This document shows positions 58,311 through 64,000 of a stretch of 64,000 nt of DNA, piece by piece (the first letter of the stretch is position 1; every line of letters begins with the position of its first letter). The notes beneath the pieces are model-generated. The model was not told where the DNA came from, ran no database searches, and saw only the letters and a program-made list of their open reading frames with translations. The stretch is from Janthinobacterium sp. TND4EL3 (GTDB taxonomy: Bacteria > Pseudomonadota > Gammaproteobacteria > Burkholderiales > Burkholderiaceae_D), in the NCBI RefSeq assembly GCF_900156175.1, contig NZ_FTMV01000016.1, forward strand, positions 88,525 through 152,524. Reading direction: 5' to 3'. A program made the translations under genes and the position numbers.

Positions 58311-58643
58311 AGGGTCTCCATGGTAAAGATGGGATTGCCGCCATGGCCGGTTGACCTTGGTTTAACGACCATATCACCATTGCATCTTGATACTTTTGAC
58401 GCAGATCAGTCCATACACTGTGTGTTCATGTGCAGCGTCCTGTGTCAATTTGCGTCATATTTTCCTTACAAAAGACTGACAGCGCGCAAGCAATCGGGGC
58501 TTTTACGCATGTTGCGACGCGTCATATGTAGTTGTTGCTGGGGCATGTTTACTCACCTACAATGATTTATCGATGGGGCGGTTATCCAGCGTACGACTAT
58601 AAAAATAAGTGGCATTAAAAACGTTGTAACAGAGGAGATGACA
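58311..58643. other. divergent intergenic region upstream of liv operon
   Basis: About 330 bases, relatively AT-rich, without a credible gene. It should contain the liv promoter; a TATAAA at about 58597-58602 is a candidate -10 but no convincing -35 pairs with it. The ribosome-binding site GAGGAG is at 58632-58637. Confidence 0.4.
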
Positions 58644-59801
58644 ATGAATTTGAAACAGAAATTGCTTGTAGCAAGTTTGGTTTTGGGTTTCTCGCAAGCG
58701 GCAGTCGCAGCCGACCCCATCAAGATCGGCGTGTCCGGTCCGTTCACGGGCGGTTCCGCGCCGATGGGCGTGTCGATGCGCGACGGCGTCAAGCTGGCCG
58801 TCGCGGAAATCAATGCCAAGGGTGGCGTACTGGGCCGTTCCTTGCTGCTGATCGAGCGCGATGACGAGGCGAAGAATGAACGCGGCGTGCAGATCGCCCA
58901 GGAACTGATCAACAAGGAAAAGGTCGCCGCCACCGTCGGCTACATCAATACGGGCGTGGCCCTCGCTTCGCAGCGCTTCTACCAGGAAGCCAAGATTCCC
59001 GTCATGAATAACGTGGCGACGGGCTCCATCGTCACCAAGCAGTTCGCCGACCAGCCGGAAAACTACATTTTCCGCAATGCGGCCAATGACACGATCCAGT
59101 CCGGCATGATCGTGCATGAGGCGATCGAGAACCGCAAGTTCAAGAAAGTGGCGATCCTGGCCGACTCCACCAACTACGGCCAGCTGGGCCGCGAAGACCT
59201 GGAAAAGGCGCTCGACAAGAAGGGCATCAAGCCCGTCGCCGTTGAAAAATACAACATCAAGGACGTCGACATGACGGCCCAGCTGCTGAAAGCCAAGCAG
59301 GCGGGGGCCGAAGTGGTGCTGACCTACGGCATCGGCCCGGAACTGGCGCAGATCGCCAACGGCATGGAAAAACTGGGCTGGAAAGTGCCGCTGATCGGCA
59401 GCTGGACCCTGGCCATGGGCAATTTCATCGACAACGCGGGCAAGAACGGCAATGGCACGCGCATGCCGCAAACCTTCATCCAGGACGCCAGCACGCCCAA
59501 GCGCAAGGCCTTCATCGACGCCTATGTCGCCGCCTACAAGCCGTCGGGCGGCCGCATGCCGTCGGCCGTCTCGGCCGCGCAGGGCTACGATTCCATCTAC
59601 CTGCTGGCCGCGGCCTTCAAGCAGGCGGGCGGCACCGATGGCCCGAAAGTGCGCGCCGCGCTGGAAAACCTGAATGAAAAAGTGGAAGGTGCCGTCACGA
59701 CCTACAACAAGCCGTTCAGCAAGACCAACCATGAAGCGATTACGGCCGAGCTGACCGTGTTTGGCGAAGTCAAGGACGGCAAAGTCGTCCTCGCGAAATA
59801 A
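58644..59801 (+). CDS. livK: branched-chain amino acid ABC transporter substrate-binding protein
   Basis: A periplasmic binding protein of about 385 residues (family 1/LivJK-like). Signal peptide MNLKQKLLVASLVLGFSQA, then DPIKIGVSGPFTGG, AEINAKGGVLGR and VAATVGYINTGVALA, as in leucine/isoleucine/valine or aromatic-amide binding proteins. The ATG at 58644 is chosen over 58638 because GAGGAG directly abuts the latter. The ligand within the branched-chain family cannot be fixed. It is followed by a hairpin that may reduce read-through to the permease genes. Confidence 0.92.
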   Translation: MNLKQKLLVASLVLGFSQAAVAADPIKIGVSGPFTGGSAPMGVSMRDGVKLAVAEINAKGGVLGRSLLLIERDDEAKNERGVQIAQELINKEKVAATVGYINTGVALASQRFYQEAKIPVMNNVATGSIVTKQFADQPENYIFRNAANDTIQSGMIVHEAIENRKFKKVAILADSTNYGQLGREDLEKALDKKGIKPVAVEKYNIKDVDMTAQLLKAKQAGAEVVLTYGIGPELAQIANGMEKLGWKVPLIGSWTLAMGNFIDNAGKNGNGTRMPQTFIQDASTPKRKAFIDAYVAAYKPSGGRMPSAVSAAQGYDSIYLLAAAFKQAGGTDGPKVRAALENLNEKVEGAVTTYNKPFSKTNHEAITAELTVFGEVKDGKVVLAK

Positions 59802-59825
59802 GCCTGGCAGACATTCGCCGCGCAG

Positions 59826-59862
59826 TGGCCAGCCTTGAGGAATCAGGACTGGCCATTTTTTT
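59826..59862 (+). terminator. intra-operon terminator/attenuator between livK and livH
   Basis: TGGCCAG / CTGGCCA stem with a 16-base loop followed by seven Ts. In this position it would allow much more binding protein than membrane components. Confidence 0.75.
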
Positions 59863-59886
59863 ATCCTCCATCCTTCGGGGAATACC

Positions 59887-60777
59887 ATGGAAATCTTCCT
59901 GCAGCTCGTCTTCAGCGGCATCGCGCTGGGCATGATCTATGCCGTCATCGCCTTCGGCTACCAGCTGACCTTTGCCACGTCCGGCACCCTCAACTTCGGC
60001 CAGGGCGAATCGCTGATGCTGGGCGCGCTCGTGGGCCTGTCCCTGGTGGGCACCATCCATGGCGGCCCCTACATGAGCTACCTGCTGATGATCCCCATCG
60101 TCATCGCCTTCGGCGCCCTGCAGGGCGTGTTCGTCGAGTGGATAGGCGTGCGGCCCGCCATCAAGATCAAGTCCGAATTCGGCTGGATCATGTCGACCAT
60201 CGCACTGGCCATCATTTTCAAGAACGTGGCGGAAAACATCTGGGGCAAGGATGACCTGACCTTCCCGTCGCCGCTGTCGGCCGCGCCGTTCAAGGTGCTG
60301 GGCGCGAACGTGCAGCCGATGCAGGTGGCCGTCATCGTCGGCGCGCTGGCCATCATGCTGGCCGTCGAGCTCTTCAACCGCAAGTCCATCTACGGCAAGG
60401 CCGTCGTGGCGACGGCGAACGACCGCGACGCGGCCGGTTTGATGGGCATCAATACAGGCATGGTCATCACCTTTTCGTATGCGCTGTCGTCGGCCACGGC
60501 TGCCTTCGCGGGCGTGCTGGTGGCGCCGCTGACCCTGACGGGGGCCACCATGGGTGCCTCGCTGGGCCTGAAAGCGTTTGCCGTGGCCATCATCGGCGGG
60601 CTGACCTCGGGCGTGGGCGCCATCGTCGGCGGCCTGATACTGGGCATCGCCGAGACGACCACCGGCTATTACATTTCCACGGGCTACAAGGAAGTGCCAG
60701 GCCTGCTGCTGTTGCTGCTGGTGCTGGCCATCAAGCCGTCCGGCCTGTTCGGCAAAGCCGCGATCAAGAAAGTCTGA
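59887..60777 (+). CDS. livH: branched-chain amino acid ABC transporter permease LivH
   Basis: A 296-residue permease with about eight TM segments. GIALGMIYAVIAFGYQLTFATSGTLNFGQGE at the N-terminus is diagnostic of LivH, and AVIGGLTSGVGAIVGGLILG near residues 236-255 is the second conserved part. It pairs with LivM to form the channel. The ATG is preceded by CGGGGA. It lies behind the attenuator. Confidence 0.94.
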   Translation: MEIFLQLVFSGIALGMIYAVIAFGYQLTFATSGTLNFGQGESLMLGALVGLSLVGTIHGGPYMSYLLMIPIVIAFGALQGVFVEWIGVRPAIKIKSEFGWIMSTIALAIIFKNVAENIWGKDDLTFPSPLSAAPFKVLGANVQPMQVAVIVGALAIMLAVELFNRKSIYGKAVVATANDRDAAGLMGINTGMVITFSYALSSATAAFAGVLVAPLTLTGATMGASLGLKAFAVAIIGGLTSGVGAIVGGLILGIAETTTGYYISTGYKEVPGLLLLLLVLAIKPSGLFGKAAIKKV

Positions 60778-60784
60778 GGACCAC

Positions 60785-62728
60785 ATGAACAAGAAAATCA
60801 CCATGCTGGCGCTGAGCGCGGCGGGACTGGCCGCGCTGGTGCTGTTCCCCGTCGTCATTCCGAATCCCTACTACATCCACCTGGCCGAGACCATCCTGAT
60901 CTACGCCATCCTGCTGTTCGGCCTCGACATCGTCGTCGGCTACACGGGGCAGGTGTCGCTGGGCCACGCGGGCCTGTTCGGCATCGGCTCGTATGCCACG
61001 GGCGTGCTGGTGTTCAAGCTGGGCGTGTCGTTCTGGCTGGCCATCCCCGCCAGCATCGCCGGCGCAGCCCTGTTCGGCGCCATCCTGGCCTTGCCGGCCC
61101 TGCGCGTGACGGGGCCCTACCTGGCCATGGTGACCCTGGCCTTCGGCACCATCGTGCAAATCCTGATCAACGAGATGAGCTTCCTGACGGAAGGGCCGAT
61201 GGGCATCAAGATCCACAAGCCCGTGCTGTTCGGCCACAAGCTGACGGAAATCGAGTACTACTACATGGTGGCCGCGCTGATGGTCATTTCGCTCATCGTC
61301 GTGCACCGTATCCTGAAGTCGAACCTGGGACGCGCCTTCGAGGCGCTGCGCGACAGTCCCATCGCCTCGGACTGCATGGGCGTGTCCGTCTACCGCTACA
61401 AGGTCTACGCCTTCGTCATCAGCGCCGGTTTCGCGGGGCTGGCCGGCAGCCTGTACGCGTATTCGGAAGAATACATTTCGCCCAATACCTATAATTTCGA
61501 GCTGACGATCCTGTTCCTGCTGGCTGTCATCATGGGCGGGCGCAAGACGCGTTCGGGCGCGCTGATCGGCGCTTTGATCGTCGTCATGCTGCCCAGCCTG
61601 CTGGCCGACATCGAGCTGTTCCGCAAGATCGCCGTGGCCGCCGCCGTGCTGGGCGTGATCGGCTCCGCCTTCATGCTGGCGAAAAAGCGTTCCACCGTGC
61701 GCGGCGTGCTCGTGCCCCTGGTCGCCACCATCGGCCTGGCCGCCTACTCGTACAAGCTTGACAACATGGTCGACTGGCGCCTGACCATCTTCGGCCTGAT
61801 GACCTTGTTCGTTGTCTACTATCTGCAGGACGGCATCGTCGGCTTTTTGATGAGCTTTATCGGCAAGGGCCGGCGCCACGTGCAAGCCGTCGCTTCGCAT
61901 GGCGTGGCGCCATTTGATCATGCGCAAGGGGGAGCGCAGGGCGCCACCCTGCTGCGCGTGGACCAGGCCCTGATGCAGTTCGGCGGCCTGAAAGCGCTGA
62001 ACCAGGTGGACCTGAACGTCACGCAGGGCTCCGTGCACGGCCTGATCGGTCCGAACGGCTCGGGCAAGAGCACGATGATGAATGTGCTCACGGGGATCTA
62101 CAAGCCGACGGCGGGCAAGGTGGAATTCGCGGGCGCCGTCATTTCCGGCCGCACGCCGTCCGAAATCGCCCTGGGCGGCGTGGCGCGCACCTTCCAGAAC
62201 GTGCAGCTGTTCGGCGAGATGACGGCCACCGAGAACGTGCTGGTGGGACTGCACAACACCTTCAGGTCGAACGTGCTGGACGTGATGCTGCACACGCCGC
62301 GCTACAAGCGCGAAGAGAAGACCGCGCGCGAGCGGGCCGCCAGCATCCTGGAATTCGTCGGCCTGGCGGATCTGGCCAACGAAGAGGCGCGCAATTTGCC
62401 GTATGGCAAGCAGCGGCTGCTGGAAATCGGCCGCGCGCTGGGCCTCAATCCGCGCCTGCTGCTGCTCGACGAGCCGGCGGCGGGCCTGACGGCGCCCGAC
62501 ATCAAGGAGCTGATGGCCATCATCCGCAAGATCCGCGAGCACGGCATCACCATCATCCTGATCGAGCACCACATGGACGTGGTGATGGCCCTGTCGGACG
62601 TGGTGACGGTGCTCGATTTCGGCCAGAAGATCGCCGAAGGCGCGCCCGCGCTTGTCCAGAGCGATCCGAAAGTGATCGAAGCCTACCTGGGCGGCAGCGC
62701 CGACACCCTGAGCCCTGCGGCGCACTGA
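60785..62728 (+). CDS. livM-livG: fused LivM-LivG (permease plus ATPase)
   Basis: A 647-residue fusion. Residues 1-355 are the LivM permease (LLFGLDIVVGYTGQVSLGHAG near residue 45; about ten TM segments, the last two after AKKRSTVRG). A linker of about 40 residues (GKGRRHVQAVASHGVAPFD...) joins it to the LivG ATPase (about 395-645): Walker A GPNGSGKST, Q-loop RTFQNVQLF, signature LPYGKQRLLEIGRAL, Walker B LLLLDEPAAGL, and switch IEHHMD. The reading frame is continuous and the ATPase motifs are intact, so it is a true fusion and not a lost stop in a degenerate gene. Such fusions are seen in other betaproteobacteria. Confidence 0.92.
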   Translation: MNKKITMLALSAAGLAALVLFPVVIPNPYYIHLAETILIYAILLFGLDIVVGYTGQVSLGHAGLFGIGSYATGVLVFKLGVSFWLAIPASIAGAALFGAILALPALRVTGPYLAMVTLAFGTIVQILINEMSFLTEGPMGIKIHKPVLFGHKLTEIEYYYMVAALMVISLIVVHRILKSNLGRAFEALRDSPIASDCMGVSVYRYKVYAFVISAGFAGLAGSLYAYSEEYISPNTYNFELTILFLLAVIMGGRKTRSGALIGALIVVMLPSLLADIELFRKIAVAAAVLGVIGSAFMLAKKRSTVRGVLVPLVATIGLAAYSYKLDNMVDWRLTIFGLMTLFVVYYLQDGIVGFLMSFIGKGRRHVQAVASHGVAPFDHAQGGAQGATLLRVDQALMQFGGLKALNQVDLNVTQGSVHGLIGPNGSGKSTMMNVLTGIYKPTAGKVEFAGAVISGRTPSEIALGGVARTFQNVQLFGEMTATENVLVGLHNTFRSNVLDVMLHTPRYKREEKTARERAASILEFVGLADLANEEARNLPYGKQRLLEIGRALGLNPRLLLLDEPAAGLTAPDIKELMAIIRKIREHGITIILIEHHMDVVMALSDVVTVLDFGQKIAEGAPALVQSDPKVIEAYLGGSADTLSPAAH

Positions 62729-62738
62729 GAGGAAGACC

Positions 62739-63461
62739 ATGCTGACCATTAACAATCTGCACGCCGCCTACGGCAAAGTCGAAGTCCTGCACGGTATTTC
62801 GCTGGAAGTCCCGAAGGGCAAGCTGGTGACCCTGATCGGCTCGAACGGGGCCGGCAAGACCACCACCATGCGCGCCATTTCCGGCATGCTCAAACCGAAA
62901 TCGGGCAGCGTCACCCTGGGCGGCAAGGACGTCACGGGCCTCGACTCGCACCGCATCGCGCGCGCCGGCCTGGCCCACTCGCCGGAAGGCAGGAGGGTGT
63001 TCGCCTCGATGTCGGTGACGGACAACCTGCTGCTGGGCGCCTTTCCCCGTTTTACGCGGGCGCGCCCGAAAGGCGACATCAAGGGCGATTTGGACAAGGC
63101 GCTGGAGCTGTTTCCCCGCCTGAAGGAGCGGCGCGACCAGCTGGCCGGCACCTTGTCGGGCGGCGAGCAGCAGATGCTGGCCATGGCCCGCGCCGTGATG
63201 CTGAACCCGGAAGTGATCCTGCTCGACGAGCCGTCGATGGGCCTGGCGCCCATCCTGGTGGAAGAAGTCTTCCGCATCATCACGCGCTTGAAGGCCGAAG
63301 GCGTGACCATGCTGCTGGTGGAGCAGTTCGCCGCCGCCGCCCTGAACGTGGCCGATTACGGCTATGTGCTGGAAAACGGCAGCATCTCCGTGCACGGCCC
63401 GGCCGAGAGCCTGAAGACCGATCCGAAAGTGATCGCCGCGTATCTGGGGGGAGGGCATTGA
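62739..63461 (+). CDS. livF: branched-chain amino acid ABC transporter ATPase LivF
   Basis: A 240-residue ATPase. Walker A is GSNGAGKTT, followed by ISGMLKPKSGSV and LAHSPEGRRVFASMSVTDNL, which is typical of LivF. The signature is LSGGEQQMLAMARA and Walker B is VILLDEPSMGLAPI. It completes the liv importer as the second ATPase. Shine-Dalgarno GAGAGGA lies before the ATG. A perfect hairpin follows the gene. Confidence 0.95.
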   Translation: MLTINNLHAAYGKVEVLHGISLEVPKGKLVTLIGSNGAGKTTTMRAISGMLKPKSGSVTLGGKDVTGLDSHRIARAGLAHSPEGRRVFASMSVTDNLLLGAFPRFTRARPKGDIKGDLDKALELFPRLKERRDQLAGTLSGGEQQMLAMARAVMLNPEVILLDEPSMGLAPILVEEVFRIITRLKAEGVTMLLVEQFAAAALNVADYGYVLENGSISVHGPAESLKTDPKVIAAYLGGGH

Positions 63462-63489
63462 GAAGACGGTTGACGCGCGTGCTCCAGCT

Positions 63490-63521
63490 CCCGCACTGAC
63501 GATGGCGTCAGTGCGGGAGAT
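63490..63521 (+). terminator. hairpin after livF
   Basis: A perfect 14-bp stem CTCCCGCACTGACG / CGTCAGTGCGGGAG with loop ATGG, 29 bases after the livF stop, followed by ATTAATTGG. The T run is weak, but the stem is strong enough to mark the end of the operon. Confidence 0.7.
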
Positions 63522-63860
63522 TAATTGGTAGTGTCAAATCATGGCTTGACGTAGTTGCTTCACGCATCGCAGCGGCACGCTCGCGCCGGGCCGCTGCCGC
63601 CGTTGCCGCCGTTGCCGCCAACGCAGCCAACTATACACGACTGCTTGCCGTCAAATCGACCGGAAACTGCTTGATCGACGCGCCGTTTGAGCATTTGGCG
63701 CGCCAAACTCGCCAAGAAAGCGAATCGATGAGCACTTTCTTAACTTAAAAAAATAAAGATGGTCAAGTTTCAGAACGGAACTGTTACAGTATAGGAACTA
63801 TTCAATTAATAAATGGCAACTTTGCCTCCCACCGCTGATTCTGTGATCGAGAGGATTCTT
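63522..63860. other. intergenic region before the last gene
   Basis: About 340 bases without a credible gene. It contains a short tandem of GCCGCCGTT units (about 63596-63619), a perfect 14-bp palindrome TTTGGCGCGCCAAA (63694-63707), and then an AT-rich stretch from 63735 that probably holds the promoter of the next gene (TATAGGAAC near 63790). Confidence 0.45.
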
Positions 63861-64000
63861 TTGCGCGCCACACTCCTGCCCCTGACCCTGCTGGTCCTGA
63901 TCCAGAGCGCCTATGCCGTCGATCCCCCGAATGCCGGCAGCCAGTTGCAGCAGATTCCCGTCGCGCCGCAGTTGCCCAAGGCGCCGCCAGCCATTCGCGT
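63861..64000 (+). CDS. partial: TpsB-type (ShlB/FhaC) two-partner secretion transporter, N-terminus
   Basis: The window ends inside this gene. The visible 46 residues are a signal peptide (LLPLTLLVLIQSAYA) followed by DPPNAGSQLQQIPVAPQLPKAPPAIR. The NAGSQLQQ and Pro-rich start resembles the N-terminus of outer-membrane TpsB proteins, which export large hemagglutinin or adhesin partners. The TTG at 63861 follows GAGAGGA; a GTG at 63843 and an ATG at 63813 are also in frame. The POTRA and barrel domains lie beyond the window. Confidence 0.55.
   Translation, partial: MRATLLPLTLLVLIQSAYAVDPPNAGSQLQQIPVAPQLPKAPPAIR

Noticed and set aside
63596..63619. CRISPR or VNTR candidate (GCCGCCGTT units)
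   Set aside because: Fewer than three full 9-base units, no spacers and no coding context; likely chance in GC-rich DNA.

Overview
The window is a contiguous piece of a high-GC Gram-negative chromosome, almost certainly a betaproteobacterium of the Oxalobacteraceae (Janthinobacterium/Massilia/Duganella type). The evidence is the long FAD-free core genes of Burkholderiales type (rimO, metC, serB, mfd, lysS, prfB, mrcA-type PBP1a), a Burkholderia/Pseudomonas-type lipase with its foldase, several methyl-accepting chemotaxis proteins, a general porin of the Burkholderiales type and a fused LivM-LivG transporter. The genus is an inference from protein style only. I see no rRNA, tRNA, CRISPR array, transposase or phage gene.

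Layout. 1-10.8 kb: core metabolism and repair: rimO, metC, a small membrane protein, a membrane-anchored beta-lactamase-fold hydrolase, serB, mfd and a cytosolic 5'-nucleotidase. 11-16.8 kb: two chemoreceptors and a c-di-GMP protein whose GGDEF site is degenerate but whose EAL site looks complete. 16.8-22.5 kb: a winged-helix/NTPase regulator, a lipase-foldase operon and a TetR regulator. 22.5-27.6 kb: PBP1a and an OPT peptide transporter, with a 195-bp imperfect palindrome between them. 27.6-30.7 kb: a translationally coupled pair (AAC(3)-fold acetyltransferase plus a QW-repeat toroid protein), a small unknown protein and a GNAT enzyme. 30.7-34.9 kb: a Fur-box-preceded sigma factor/FecR/TonB-receptor iron-uptake unit. 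34.9-38.3 kb: poorly characterised membrane and small proteins and a SEC-C protein. 38.4-41.7 kb: a POT peptide permease and the nucleotidase PpnN, divergent. 41.8-50.8 kb: a LacI-regulated sugar-acid catabolic operon. 50.9-54.3 kb: prfB (with programmed frameshift), a HAD phosphatase and lysS. 54.5-58.3 kb: cpdB, a Sel1 protein and two unknown proteins. 58.6-63.5 kb: a branched-chain amino acid ABC transporter. 63.8 kb to the end: the start of what looks like a two-partner-secretion transporter.

The most interesting part is 41.8-50.8 kb. A LacI-family regulator resembling PtxS, a KguE-like TIM-barrel protein, a KguK-like PfkB kinase and a KguD/GhrB-like 2-ketogluconate reductase form a 2-ketogluconate (or related sugar acid) utilisation operon. 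The MFS transporter KguT of pseudomonads is absent. In its place stands a complete ABC importer of the polar-amino-acid type, whose binding protein keeps the carboxylate-binding Arg but has Pro where amino-acid binders carry the amino-group-binding Asp. A porin and a Gfo/Idh/MocA dehydrogenase complete the operon. Palindromes close to the pseudomonad PtxS operator (TGAAACCGGTTTCA, from memory) precede both the regulator and the operon, and a third copy lies between dtpA and ppnN. The expected logic is: porin (outer membrane) and ABC importer (inner membrane) bring in the sugar acid, the kinase phosphorylates it, and the reductase delivers 6-phosphogluconate to central metabolism, all repressed by the LacI protein until the ligand is present.
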